From Pseudoleptotrichia goodfellowii (GTDB lineage Bacteria > Fusobacteriota > Fusobacteriia > Fusobacteriales > Leptotrichiaceae), in NCBI RefSeq assembly GCF_007990505.1, contig NZ_AP019822.1, positions 496,001 through 560,000 of the forward strand: a DNA stretch of 64,000 nucleotides. The letters run 5' to 3'. Position 1 is the first letter of the stretch. Each line of letters starts with the position of its first letter. Under the pieces are notes generated by a model. The model was not told the DNA's origin. It searched no databases and saw only the letters and a program-made list of their open reading frames with translations. A program made the position numbers and the translations under genes. Positions 17,294-26,241 of this stretch are shown here, one piece after another.

Positions 17294-17815
17294 ATGAAAT
17301 TATATGAAATAGATGAGAATTATATAAATTATTTAAAATTTTTTGACAGTAAGGTTTTAAATCATTCAGGAAGTAACTATAAAAAAACAAGAAAATATAT
17401 CGGTTTACTGCTTCGTGTAAATGACTGTGATTATATAGCACTTCTTTCTTCTCCGAATAAAAAAAGTGACTATGACCAAAATGGAAAAATAAAAAAATCA
17501 AATAATTTTATAATTAGAATAGTTGCTTCTCAAAGTAAAAGAAATATTTTATTAGGCACTATAAAAATAAGCAATATGATACCTGTTTTTGATAGAAGTG
17601 TTATAAAATACTACGATATTCATAAAGAGCAGGATGAATATTATAAATTGTTAATCATTAGAGAATTAAGATTTATTTATGTTAACAAAGAGAAAATAAA
17701 CAGAACTGCTTCAAGGTTATATAATCAAAAGATTAATAATATGTCTATGGACTATATAAAACATACTGTTGATTTTGAATTGTTGGAAGAGAAAGCTAAA
17801 TTGTATAAAAAATAG
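17294..17815 (+). CDS. toxN: ToxN/AbiQ-family endoribonuclease toxin
   Basis: This 173-residue protein aligns by eye with ToxN/AbiQ along its length. The N-terminal motif is KLYEIDENYINYLKFFDSKV. The barrel core is KYIGLLLRVNDCDYIALLSSP, followed by ILLGTIKISNMIPV and the C-terminal helix ELRFIYVNKEKI. The family length is about 165-175 residues. The toxin is a sequence-specific endoribonuclease held inactive by its ToxI RNA and is best known for phage abortive infection. The ATG has an AGGGGGA site and lies 20 bp after the ToxI terminator. Judged by position it is a self-contained module between unrelated genes, typical of a mobile defence locus. Confidence 0.88.
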   Translation: MKLYEIDENYINYLKFFDSKVLNHSGSNYKKTRKYIGLLLRVNDCDYIALLSSPNKKSDYDQNGKIKKSNNFIIRIVASQSKRNILLGTIKISNMIPVFDRSVIKYYDIHKEQDEYYKLLIIRELRFIYVNKEKINRTASRLYNQKINNMSMDYIKHTVDFELLEEKAKLYKK

Positions 17816-17913
17816 TAAAAAAAGATAAAATAAATTACGTTATTTTATATAGACTAAATATAATTGACGAAATATGAAATTGATAAATTTTCGTAAAAAT
17901 ATAGTGAGAGTAT

Positions 17914-17971
17914 GAATACAAAAATGTATTCTCATAGTTTATACCAGGGAAATGAGGGCAATAAGCCCTCA
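17914..17971. terminator. convergent hairpins between toxN and the YoaK-like gene
   Basis: GAATACA and TGTATTC pair at 17914-17931 downstream of toxN. TGAGGGC and GCCCTCA pair at 17953-17971, just past the 3' end of the minus-strand gene. Neither has a perfect T tract, so terminator function is likely but not certain. The second hairpin nearly matches the one after rpsA. Confidence 0.45.
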
Positions 17972-17979
17972 CAAAATTC

Positions 17980-18651
17980 TTAAATCTCATCTTTAAACAT
18001 TATTATAAATGCTGAAAACAATATTAAACAACAGACAAGAGGAGCTTTTTCTTTGAGAATTTCAGAGAAAAAGGATCCTGTTACAGCTCCTGTCATAAAG
18101 AAAAATATTAATCCGAAATATGTCATAAATTTATGTTTAAATTCTTTGTCTTTTGTCATAAGATAGTGAAATAAATTTTCTGTTCCGCTTCTTAGATTTC
18201 CTGTACACATCGTAGTGGCAGAAATATTACCGTTTATTTTTCTGAACCCTTGAACCTGAAGAGAGCAGACAAATGATATTGCGATATTTACAAAAACGTT
18301 CAGTTCTCCTATAGGCACAAAGGAAGACGTAAAAAGGACAACAATTTCCATTAGAACAACTATTTGTCTCCAATGGATTTTATCGTGTTTAAACTTTCTT
18401 TTTATAAATTCTGCAATCAGAATACCCAAAGCAAAAGCAAAAATAGGCAGAAAATAAAAAAGAGCCTCTCTCCAACGTCTTTCGGTCAGTCTTAGTGCAA
18501 AAAAAACCATATTCCCGGTTTGAGCATTTGCGAGAACTTTTCCTCTCATTATAAAAGTATATGCATCTGTAAATCCTCCGACAAGACACAATAACAGTCC
18601 CAATCGGAAAGTGTCCGAAGTCTGTTTTTTTTGTTTATTATATCCCCACAT
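17980..18651 (-). CDS. YoaK/DUF1275 family membrane protein
   Basis: This 223-residue protein has six hydrophobic segments. Family marks are GLLLCLVGGFTDAYTFIMRG near residue 18 and NAQTGNMVFF near residue 43, with FRKINGNISATTMCTGNLRSG in the second half. DUF1275 proteins are widespread inner-membrane proteins of unknown function. A candidate promoter is read on the minus strand as TCGACA (18722-18727) and TATACT (18700-18705) with 16-bp spacing. It is convergent with toxN. Nothing else suggests its role. Confidence 0.85.
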   Translation of the reverse strand: MWGYNKQKKQTSDTFRLGLLLCLVGGFTDAYTFIMRGKVLANAQTGNMVFFALRLTERRWREALFYFLPIFAFALGILIAEFIKRKFKHDKIHWRQIVVLMEIVVLFTSSFVPIGELNVFVNIAISFVCSLQVQGFRKINGNISATTMCTGNLRSGTENLFHYLMTKDKEFKHKFMTYFGLIFFFMTGAVTGSFFSEILKEKAPLVCCLILFSAFIIMFKDEI

Positions 18652-18845
18652 TTGTTTATCTCGCTTTCCTGATAAATTAACTAAATTTCACATATTGATA
18701 GTATATCACAGATTTATTATTTGTCGAGGAATTTTTATCTTGACATTTTTAAGTGCCGAAAATCCGTTCGTTTAGTAGGAATATGAAAGTAATAAGTTTT
18801 CACAGCTTTTTTAATATTTTTTTATATTTTATAGACAAAAACAAA

Positions 18846-18874
18846 TTGACATTCTTATAAGTAAAGGCTATAAT
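18846..18874 (+). promoter_or_regulatory. consensus promoter of the candidate 6S RNA
   Basis: TTGACA at 18846-18851 and TATAAT at 18869-18874 are separated by 17 bp. Both boxes are exact consensus. No protein gene follows on this strand, which points to a stable RNA. Confidence 0.85.
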
Positions 18875-18880
18875 ATATCT

Positions 18881-19101
18881 ATAAAATAAGAAAACAAAAT
18901 TTTCTGGTCTATTTGTGACCGACATTACAATTTTTGGGCTTTACTCTTTCTTAATGGGGTCAGATCTTTGTATTTTGAATCAGGTACATCACGGCGGTTT
19001 CTATACTTTGCACGGATTCTGTACGACTTACAAATATGACTACCACCTGTAACAACTACAGGCGACCAAAAATTCAGTCGGAACGGTAGATCGGATTTTT
19101 T
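18881..19101 (+). ncRNA. ssrS: candidate 6S RNA (ssrS)
   Basis: A stretch of about 215 nt richer in G+C than its surroundings starts after a consensus promoter and ends in six T residues. Its ends pair over a long closing stem. 18903-18911 pairs with 19087-19095 (9 bp), 18919-18923 with 19077-19081 (5 bp), and AATTTTTGG at 18929-18937 with CCAAAAATT at 19066-19074 (9 bp). Inside lies a pyrimidine-rich unpaired 5' strand (about 18938-18955). A 3' strand carries a small hairpin, CCTGTA/TACAGG at 19046-19062. A terminal stem (UUUGUA with UACAAA) closes the far end. A closing stem, a large central bubble with a hairpin on its 3' side, and a terminal arm make up the 6S RNA architecture, which mimics an open promoter and binds RNA polymerase. 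Identity rests on structure and promoter, not on sequence match. Confidence 0.6.
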
Positions 19102-19317
19102 ATTTAAAATATTTTTATGAACAGTTAAAAAAGTATAATTTTATAATATTTGATTTTAAAGATTTTTTTTGATATGACAAACTTATTTGAGAAAAAGTTA
19201 AAAAAGTAAAGAAAAAAATACAAAAAAAATTTTGATTTTACAAAAAATGAGGTATATTTTAATAGTACTTATTTTTAAAAAAGATTTTATCTTTTTTGTC
19301 TTTTCATAGCGTTACTT

Positions 19318-19345
19318 AAAAGAGTGGAACCCCAACCACTCTTTT
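19318..19345. terminator. bidirectional terminator
   Basis: AAAAGAGTGG and CCACTCTTTT form a perfect 10-bp stem with an 8-nt loop. It lies 3 bp past the stop of the minus-strand Crp/Fnr gene. Another AAAAAAGAT/ATCTTTTTT hairpin sits at 19277-19297. Confidence 0.85.
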
Positions 19346-19347
19346 CC

Positions 19348-20016
19348 TTATATTTCGATTTTTGAAAAATCGACTTTATATTTATTATTCTGTAGTTTTA
19401 TTAAAATTCCTTTATCGCATAATATTGATATTTCCCTTGAGAGAGAAGGCCTTGTAACTTCAAATTTTTTTGAAAGCTCGGATATATTAGGTTTAAATAT
19501 GATAATATTGTCTTTCTGATTTTCTCTAATGTAACTCAGAACTTTATCATTTATAGTCTTATTTATGAAGTTAAACCATATTCTTTTGGATAAAAGCTGA
19601 CTTTTATTGGAAATTTCGTCAAGAAAATTTAAGAGAAGTCTTTTATCTTCCTGCATAACTTCCACGAAATCTTTTTTGTTTAAAAATATAAGTTTGGAAT
19701 TTTCCACTGAGATTAAATCTACAGGAAAAACTTTCATATTTCCGAAAATAAAAGCGGGAGCTATAATTTCCCGAGCTTTTATAAAATCAATAGTAATGGA
19801 ATCGCCTCCGAATTTCTGCATTTCTCCTTTGGCAGTTCCTTCGAGAATGATTATAATATGATCGATTTTATCTCCTCTGAAAAAAATTGATTCATTCTTT
19901 TTATAGTTTTTCGTCTGAAAATTTATTTTTTTTAATATATTTTCTGTTTCATGAATATTAAATCCTTTAAATAAAGAAATTTCAGATACTTTTTTATAAA
20001 GTTCTTCAGGTTTCAT
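19348..20016 (-). CDS. Crp/Fnr-family transcription regulator
   Basis: This 222-residue protein has an N-terminal cyclic-nucleotide-binding-like beta roll (residues 15-130, with FFRGDKIDHIIIILEGTAKG). A C-terminal winged helix carries the recognition region ISELSKKFEVTRPSLSREI. No Fe-S Cys cluster of the Fnr type is present at the N-terminus. The binding pocket lacks the clear cAMP-contact motif, so the effector is unknown. It lies downstream of the DUF554 gene on the same strand with a 21-bp gap, so the two are probably co-transcribed. Its targets are not evident. Confidence 0.88.
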   Translation of the reverse strand: MKPEELYKKVSEISLFKGFNIHETENILKKINFQTKNYKKNESIFFRGDKIDHIIIILEGTAKGEMQKFGGDSITIDFIKAREIIAPAFIFGNMKVFPVDLISVENSKLIFLNKKDFVEVMQEDKRLLLNFLDEISNKSQLLSKRIWFNFINKTINDKVLSYIRENQKDNIIIFKPNISELSKKFEVTRPSLSREISILCDKGILIKLQNNKYKVDFSKIEI

Positions 20017-20037
20017 ATAACCTCCCGAAAATAAAAG

Positions 20038-20769
20038 TTATTTTAGAAATATTTCGACAATTATCGGAATAAATATAGAAGGAATCATATTTGCCACTTT
20101 TATATTTTTTTTCAGAACAACATTAATGCCCAAAGCACAAATCATTATTCCGCCCAAGAAATTCAAGTCCGATATTGCAGTGGGAGTTAAAAAAGACTTT
20201 ATCTGTCTTGCGAAAAGGTATATCGTTCCCTGATATAAGAAAGCCGATATAGCTGAAAAAATAACTCCGACACCGTATATTGATGCAAATACTATTCCCG
20301 TAATCCCGTCCAGAATAGCTTTTATATTCATTATTTTATTATCTCCGGTAAGCCCGCTGTTAATAGGTCCCACAATAGCCATTGCTCCTACACAGTAAAG
20401 AATAGTCGTGACTGAAAGCCCTTTGGCAAAATTGGAATCTTTTTCCTTATTTTCCACAGAATCGACTAAATTTTTATTTTTATAGGAAACTGATGAAATT
20501 TTTGAAAATTTATTTTCTACAAAAGTACTCAGTTTTTTTATTTGTAAATCTATATCAATAATTTGTCCTATAATTAAACCTATTATGAGATATATCAGAA
20601 CTGTAATATCTCTATTTGAACTTAGTGTGCTTTTTACTCCTGAAATTATTATAAATAGACCGATACAGTCCATTACAATATTTCTCATGCTTTCCTTAAA
20701 TTTTTTTCCTATAAGAAGCCCTAAAAGACTCCCGATAATAATAGCTAAAAAATCCGTAAAAATTCCCAT
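20038..20769 (-). CDS. DUF554 family membrane protein
   Basis: This 243-residue polytopic membrane protein starts GIFTDFLAIIIGSLLGLLIG, the DUF554 (YdfK/YqgA) opening. It later shows LYCVGAMAIVGPINSGLTGD and the C-terminal GGIMICALGINVVLKKNIKVANMIPS-type region. Family members are putative transporters with no proven substrate. A hydrophilic insert of about 35 residues (roughly 85-120) sits between the two halves. The minus-strand transcript continues into the Crp/Fnr gene, suggesting that the regulator may control this membrane protein. Confidence 0.85.
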   Translation of the reverse strand: MGIFTDFLAIIIGSLLGLLIGKKFKESMRNIVMDCIGLFIIISGVKSTLSSNRDITVLIYLIIGLIIGQIIDIDLQIKKLSTFVENKFSKISSVSYKNKNLVDSVENKEKDSNFAKGLSVTTILYCVGAMAIVGPINSGLTGDNKIMNIKAILDGITGIVFASIYGVGVIFSAISAFLYQGTIYLFARQIKSFLTPTAISDLNFLGGIMICALGINVVLKKNIKVANMIPSIFIPIIVEIFLK

Positions 20770-20878
20770 TAATACTTATTTTCCTTTCATAAAAATCCTT
20801 TTATTTATTATGCTTTTTTACTATGTATGACGAATTATAACATAATGAGAGTTGATTGTATAGGCAGAAAAAAATAAC

Positions 20879-20907
20879 TTGAAAATAATATGGAAATATG
20901 GTACTAT
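20879..20907 (+). promoter_or_regulatory. promoter for rplS
   Basis: TTGAAA at 20879-20884 and TACTAT at 20902-20907 are spaced by 17 bp. The transcript would have a leader of about 90 nt before rplS. Confidence 0.55.
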
Positions 20908-21003
20908 ATTTCGTATATGAAAAAGGATATTCCGCTTTTATTGTTGATGCCGATATATCGGTAGAGATAGAAAGAATATCGCGTAAAGAAGGGAGTGGAT
21001 TTC

Positions 21004-21354
21004 TTGAAAGAGAAATTAATCGAACTGGTAGAAAAAGAATACTTAAAATCCGATATACCTCAATTTAAGTCAGGGGACACAGTAGCTGTTCACTATAAAG
21101 TAAAAGAGGGAAATAAGGAAAGAATACAGGTGTTCGAAGGTGTAGTTATAAGAGTTTCCGGTGGTGGAATGGCTAAAAACTTCACAGTGAGAAAAGTATC
21201 TTCAGGAATAGGTGTAGAAAGAATATTACCTATTAATTCTCCGTTAATTGAAAAAATAGAAGTTAAGAGAATAGGAAAAGTAAGAAGATCAAGACTATAT
21301 TATTTAAGAAACTTATCAGGAAAAGCTGCTAGAATTAAAGAAATCAGAAAGTAG
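21004..21354 (+). CDS. rplS: 50S ribosomal protein L19
   Basis: The 116-residue product reads [20 protein letters not shown] at the N-terminus, the usual fusobacterial L19 start. This supports TTG at 21004 as initiator, with GGGAG (20991-20995) 8 bp upstream, over the GTG at 20995, which overlaps that site. The core [31 protein letters not shown] and [16 protein letters not shown] is typical. L19 sits at the 30S-50S interface. It has its own promoter and terminator, although lepB follows closely. Confidence 0.95.
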   Translation: MKEKLIELVEKEYLKSDIPQFKSGDTVAVHYKVKEGNKERIQVFEGVVIRVSGGGMAKNFTVRKVSSGIGVERILPINSPLIEKIEVKRIGKVRRSRLYYLRNLSGKAARIKEIRK

Positions 21355-21356
21355 CT

Positions 21357-21383
21357 AAAAGCTAGCATTTTGCTGGCTTTTTC
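21357..21383 (+). terminator. terminator after rplS
   Basis: AAAGCTAGCA pairs with TGCTGGCTTT (10 bp, one G-U) around TTT and continues into a T-rich run. It lies directly after the rplS stop, so some readthrough is needed to express lepB. Confidence 0.8.
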
Positions 21384-21406
21384 TGTTTTATAGAAAGGAA
21401 AATAGG

Positions 21407-22957
21407 ATGAATATAATATTATGGGGGATGTTTTATCTGATAATGACAGTTATTCTTTTATATTTTTTTATAAGAGAAAAGCAGGTGGTTAATTTTATAA
21501 GAAAAAAAGAAGATGAGATATTGAAAAAAATTCCTATGGGAGATAAAGGAGAAGAAAAAAGAATAAAAATCGGAAATATTATAACTGTTATCGGGATTCT
21601 GGTTTCTGTAGCTTTTTATTTTTTAGTGGATAAAGAGCCTGATCCGGTAATCAGAATTAAAATTTACGGAATATACGGGATGTTTGTATTGAATTTGAGT
21701 ATTTTAGTTATGAGGGAGCAACATGAATGGGCATTTTTAGCAAATCTTGTTATGCTGTTTCTGTCAAAACTGATGTTTAATATTTTGGATACGAATTTTT
21801 ATATTTATCTGTTTATAAATATGATATTGGCTTTTCCGCTGATTTTTCTTTACAGAAGACATTCCAAAAAAAGAATTACCGAGTCTTCTTTGAGAAATGA
21901 TCTCAAACCTGAGGAATTTAATGTTGAATTGGAAAAGGTTAAAAAAGAAACAGGACTGGATACCGAAGAAGCCAGAAAAGAAATGGTAGAATTGGAAAAA
22001 AGAAAACAGAGCACATTGGGAAAATCTTTTGCAAGACTTGATACAACTGTAACAGCAGTAATTCTTGTGCTGATTATACAGACATTTTATCTTGGGAACT
22101 ATGTAATTCCCACAGGATCCATGGAACCTACAATAAAAGTAAAAGACAGAGCTTTTGCAAACATGGTAAAATATAAGTTCGGAAAGCCTAAAGTCGGAGA
22201 TATTATAGCTTTTAAAGAGCCTGTAACCGATAAAATAATGTATACTAAAAGAATAACGGGAACACCGGGGCAGACTTTTCAGATAAAGGATATTTCACTA
22301 ACGAATCTTACTGACCCTTCATCAGAAAGAACTGAAGAAACAAATGCAGGAAGAATATATTTAGATGATAAAATTTCGGAAGTTTTGAACAGACCTTACA
22401 GTGTAGAAGGACTTGTTCAGGATAAAAAAATATATATTCCTAAAAAAGGAGATAAAGTAAAGTTAGATAAAATTATAATGATATCAAAATTATATGAAAA
22501 AAGAGAAGAAAAAGAAACGGAATTATTAAAAGATAACTTTTTGTTATCTCAAGCAGATTGGGATGGATATAAAGAGGATAAAAATTATCTTGAAATAACA
22601 CCTGAAGAATTTTTAAGCAGAATAAATACAAATAGAGATTTTAAAAACATTGTAGGAATTTCTGATAAATTTAGAGAAGATGATCCGAAATTAAATGTTT
22701 ATTATACATTCACATTAAAAGTGGAAGGAAGAGATGAACTGGTACTTCCCATACAGGATTTCAAATATAACGACGAAAAGTTTATGAAACTTTTAAAGGG
22801 AGAAACTGTAACTCTTGATAAAAACTATTATATGGCAATGGGAGATAATACTACAAACAGTTTAGATTCGAGATTTTTCGGATATGTTTCTGAAGACAGA
22901 ATAAAAGGAAACCTTTTATTCAGATGGTGGCCGTTGAACAGAATAGGATTATTGTAA
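21407..22957 (+). CDS. lepB: signal peptidase I, unusually long
   Basis: This 516-residue protein is about twice the length of most type I signal peptidases. Residues 1-220 hold four or more membrane segments and a Lys/Glu-rich stretch not found in E. coli or Bacillus enzymes. The catalytic Ser is in the conserved VIPTGSMEPTI (near residue 240), and the general-base Lys is in MYTKRITGTPG. An insert of about 160 residues follows before the last box, MAMGDNTTNSLDSRFFGYV. The enzyme removes signal peptides on the outer face of the inner membrane. Start ATG 21407 has a GAAAGGA site. It is followed 19 bp later by a GNAT gene. Confidence 0.9.
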   Translation: MNIILWGMFYLIMTVILLYFFIREKQVVNFIRKKEDEILKKIPMGDKGEEKRIKIGNIITVIGILVSVAFYFLVDKEPDPVIRIKIYGIYGMFVLNLSILVMREQHEWAFLANLVMLFLSKLMFNILDTNFYIYLFINMILAFPLIFLYRRHSKKRITESSLRNDLKPEEFNVELEKVKKETGLDTEEARKEMVELEKRKQSTLGKSFARLDTTVTAVILVLIIQTFYLGNYVIPTGSMEPTIKVKDRAFANMVKYKFGKPKVGDIIAFKEPVTDKIMYTKRITGTPGQTFQIKDISLTNLTDPSSERTEETNAGRIYLDDKISEVLNRPYSVEGLVQDKKIYIPKKGDKVKLDKIIMISKLYEKREEKETELLKDNFLLSQADWDGYKEDKNYLEITPEEFLSRINTNRDFKNIVGISDKFREDDPKLNVYYTFTLKVEGRDELVLPIQDFKYNDEKFMKLLKGETVTLDKNYYMAMGDNTTNSLDSRFFGYVSEDRIKGNLLFRWWPLNRIGLL

Positions 22958-22976
22958 AAAGATAAGGAAAAAAGAA

Positions 22977-23435
22977 GTGCTTGAAAAAATAGAAATTATA
23001 AAAATTTGTGAGGTTCAGGAAAGAATAATAATCGAACTTTGCAAAATACATAATGAAAATTTTGATAAAAAAGTCGAAAGTAAATATTTTGAAGAAATTT
23101 TATCAAATACACAATATACAGTTTATTATATGAAAAAGTCGGAAAAAGTATCGGGATATATTATTTATTACGATACTTTTGACAGTTTTGACTTATTTGA
23201 GATTGCAATAAAAAAAGAATTTCAAAATAAAGGCTTGGGAAATGAATTGCTTGAAAAGACTATAGACAGACTGTTTAATGAAGAAAAATATAAAAAAACG
23301 GTATTTCTTGAAGTTAATGAAAATAATTTTAGTGCTGTAAAGTTATACAAAAAAAATAATTTTAAAGAAATTTCTCTGAGAAAAAATTATTACGGAGCGG
23401 GTCAGAATGCTCTGATAATGGTGAGGAATTTATAG
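22977..23435 (+). CDS. GNAT-family N-acetyltransferase, RimI-like
   Basis: This 152-residue protein has the acetyl-CoA-binding motif as QNKGLGNELLEK near residue 85. It is preceded by the strand FDLFEIAIKKEF and followed by VFLEVNENNFSAVKLYKKNNF, which matches RimI-type ribosomal-protein alanine acetyltransferases. The start is GTG at 22977, with AAGGAAAAAAGAA ahead of it. It sits between lepB and valS, 19 bp after lepB. The rimI assignment is plausible, but the substrate cannot be read. Confidence 0.7.
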   Translation: MLEKIEIIKICEVQERIIIELCKIHNENFDKKVESKYFEEILSNTQYTVYYMKKSEKVSGYIIYYDTFDSFDLFEIAIKKEFQNKGLGNELLEKTIDRLFNEEKYKKTVFLEVNENNFSAVKLYKKNNFKEISLRKNYYGAGQNALIMVRNL

Positions 23436-23517
23436 GATTGTAATTTGGTAAAATTGAAAAAAATATAAAAAAATGATATTCTATAAATATAAATGATTAA
23501 AAAACAGGAGGGAAAAA

Positions 23518-26169
23518 ATGATAAAGGAGTTAAGCAAAACATATTCTCCAAATGAGATAGAAGAAAAGTGGTATAAAATATGGGAAGAAAAAGGGTATTT
23601 TAATGCACAGCATAATGACGAAAAGCCCGGTTATTCCATAGTTATTCCTCCGCCTAATGTGACAGGAATATTGCACATGGGACATATGCTTGATAATGCT
23701 ATTCAGGATACGATTATAAGATATAAAAGAATGAGCGGATTTGATACGTTGTGGGTTCCGGGGACTGATCATGCGGGAATTGCGACACAGAATAAAGTGG
23801 AAAGAATGCTGAAAGATGAGGGAACTTCCAAAGAAGAAATCGGCAGAGAAGAATTTTTGAAAAGAACATGGGAGTGGAAAGAAAAACACGGAGGACTTAT
23901 AACTAAACAGTTGAGAAGACTTGGAGTTTCTCTTGACTGGTCGAGAGAAAGATTTACAATGGATGAAGGACTTTCCAAAGCTGTAAAGGAAGTGTTTATA
24001 AAACTTTACAATGACGGACTTATTTACAGAGGAGAGTATATTGTAAACTGGTGTCCTCATGATAAAACGGCATTGGCAGATGACGAAGTAAATCATATTG
24101 AGAAAAACGGAAAAATATGGGAAATAAAATATCAGATAAAAGACAGTGATGAATTTGTAGTAATAGCAACTACAAGACCTGAAACAATGCTTGGAGATAC
24201 AGGGGTAGCTGTAAATCCCAAAGATGAAAGATATTCTCACTTAATAGGGAAAACAGTAATATTGCCTTTGATGAATAGAGAAATACCTGTAGTTGCCGAT
24301 GAATATGTAGATATGGAGTTTGGAACGGGAGTTGTTAAAATGACACCTTCTCACGATCCTAACGATTTTGAAGTGGCTAAAAGAACAGGATTGGCATTTT
24401 TGAATATATTTACCGAAGATGCCAAAGTAAACGAAAATGGTGGTAAATACTGCGGACTTGACAGATTTGAAGCGAGAAAAGCTGTTTTGAAAGACTTGGA
24501 AGAGCAGGGACTTCTTGTAAGTGTAAAAGATCATAAAAATGCAGTAGGACATTGCTACAGATGTGATTCTGTAATAGAGCCGAGAGTTTCTACCCAGTGG
24601 TTTGTAAAAATGCAGCCTCTTGCAGAAAGAGCGTTGGAAGTGGTAAAAAACGGACAGGTAAAAATAACTCCTCAAAGATGGGAAAAAGTGTATTATAACT
24701 GGCTTGAAAATATAAGGGACTGGACTATCTCAAGGCAGATTTGGTGGGGACACAGAATACCCGCTTATTATGCCGAAGACGGAACAGTGTTTGTGGCAAG
24801 AGATATTGAAGAGGCAAAAGCACAGGCAAGGAAAAAATTCGGAAAAGATGTTGATTTGAGAGAAGAAACGGATGTACTTGATACATGGTTTTCGTCAGCA
24901 TTATGGCCTTTTTCCACAATGGGTTGGCCTGAAAAAACAAAGGATCTGGAAAAATTCTTTCCGACAGATACATTGGTAACGGGAGCGGATATATTATTTT
25001 TCTGGGTTGCAAGAATGATAATGATGAGTTTATACATAATGGATGAAATTCCTTTTAATTATGTATATCTGCACGGACTGATAAGAGATGAAATCGGAAG
25101 AAAGATGAGTAAATCATTGGGAAATTCTCCTGATCCGTTGGATCTTATAGATAAATACGGAGCGGATGCTATAAGATACAGTTTCCTTTACAATACGTCC
25201 CAAGGACAGGATATACATTTTTCCGAAAAATTAATGGAAATGGGATCGACTTTTGCAAATAAAATATGGAATGTTTCAAAATTTGTATTGTCCAATCTCG
25301 AAGATTTTAATACGGAAACATCGGTAACTGATTTGGAATTTAAACTGGAAGATACATGGATACTGTCAAAACTCCAATCAGCTGCAGCAAGAATAAATGA
25401 ATATATGAACGGTTATGAATTGGATAATGCTGCAAAAGCGGTTTATGAGTTTTTCAGAGGAGAATTTTGTGACTGGTATGTGGAAATAGCAAAAACGAGA
25501 GTATACGGAGGAGAAGGTACTGACAAAGTTACTGCTCAATGGGTATTAAGACATGTTCTTGACAGTGGACTTAAAATGCTTCATCCGTTTATGCCTTTTA
25601 TTACTGAAGAAATTTGGCAAAAACTTGATTTTGATGAAGAAACTGTAATGCTTTCAGATTTTCCTAAGGAAGATAAATTACTCATAAATAAAGAAGCTGA
25701 AAAGGAATTCGATTATTTGAAAGAAGTAATAACGGCTGTAAGAAATATAAGAGGGGAAGCTAATGTTTCACCATCGAAAAAAATCGAAGTTATTTTTAAA
25801 ACTTCTTCGGAAAGTGAAAAGAAAATATTGACGGATAATCCGAAAATACTTGATAAATTGGCAAATATAGAAAAATACGGATTTACTCCTGATGTTCAAA
25901 TTCCTGAACTTGTAGGCTTCAGATTGGTAGAAACGACTGAAATATACGTACCTCTTGCCGATCTGATAGACAAAGAAAAAGAAATAGCAAAACTCGAAAA
26001 GGATATTGAGAAAACTCAAAAAGAATTGGATAAAGTTTTAGGGAAATTATCTAATGAGGCTTTTTTAGGAAAAGCTCCTCAAGCTGTTATAGATAAAGAA
26101 AATGCTATAAAAGAAGAATTGGAAACTAAAATAGCTAAATTCAGGGAATCTATAAATTTATATAAATAA
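23518..26169 (+). CDS. valS: valyl-tRNA synthetase
   Basis: This 883-residue class I synthetase has the HIGH motif as HMGH at residues 53-56 (in PPPNVTGILHMGH) and the KMSKS motif at 529-533. The editing (CP1) domain lies between, with TTRPETMLGDT. The anticodon-binding domain and the C-terminal coiled-coil arm typical of ValRS (residues about 815-883, rich in Lys/Glu) complete the protein. It charges tRNA-Val, one of which is encoded at 53912. The ATG has a GGAGG site. The length fits the family (about 880-950). Confidence 0.97.
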   Translation: MIKELSKTYSPNEIEEKWYKIWEEKGYFNAQHNDEKPGYSIVIPPPNVTGILHMGHMLDNAIQDTIIRYKRMSGFDTLWVPGTDHAGIATQNKVERMLKDEGTSKEEIGREEFLKRTWEWKEKHGGLITKQLRRLGVSLDWSRERFTMDEGLSKAVKEVFIKLYNDGLIYRGEYIVNWCPHDKTALADDEVNHIEKNGKIWEIKYQIKDSDEFVVIATTRPETMLGDTGVAVNPKDERYSHLIGKTVILPLMNREIPVVADEYVDMEFGTGVVKMTPSHDPNDFEVAKRTGLAFLNIFTEDAKVNENGGKYCGLDRFEARKAVLKDLEEQGLLVSVKDHKNAVGHCYRCDSVIEPRVSTQWFVKMQPLAERALEVVKNGQVKITPQRWEKVYYNWLENIRDWTISRQIWWGHRIPAYYAEDGTVFVARDIEEAKAQARKKFGKDVDLREETDVLDTWFSSALWPFSTMGWPEKTKDLEKFFPTDTLVTGADILFFWVARMIMMSLYIMDEIPFNYVYLHGLIRDEIGRKMSKSLGNSPDPLDLIDKYGADAIRYSFLYNTSQGQDIHFSEKLMEMGSTFANKIWNVSKFVLSNLEDFNTETSVTDLEFKLEDTWILSKLQSAAARINEYMNGYELDNAAKAVYEFFRGEFCDWYVEIAKTRVYGGEGTDKVTAQWVLRHVLDSGLKMLHPFMPFITEEIWQKLDFDEETVMLSDFPKEDKLLINKEAEKEFDYLKEVITAVRNIRGEANVSPSKKIEVIFKTSSESEKKILTDNPKILDKLANIEKYGFTPDVQIPELVGFRLVETTEIYVPLADLIDKEKEIAKLEKDIEKTQKELDKVLGKLSNEAFLGKAPQAVIDKENAIKEELETKIAKFRESINLYK

Positions 26170-26241
26170 CTTAAAAAAAATCCGAAAATGTAGTATAATA
26201 TAGTTGGGGTAAAGTATTTATTTATATTTTAGGAGGTAAAA

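Noticed and set aside
18881-19101. tmRNA, RNase P RNA, SRP RNA or a metabolite riboswitch as identity of the structured RNA
   Set aside because: The conserved cores of these RNAs are not visible, the length is wrong for tmRNA and RNase P RNA, and no gene follows on the same strand for a riboswitch to control.
23530-24240. A 236-codon open frame antisense to valS
   Set aside because: It lies fully inside the valS coding region with no start signals; the valS frame has all synthetase motifs.
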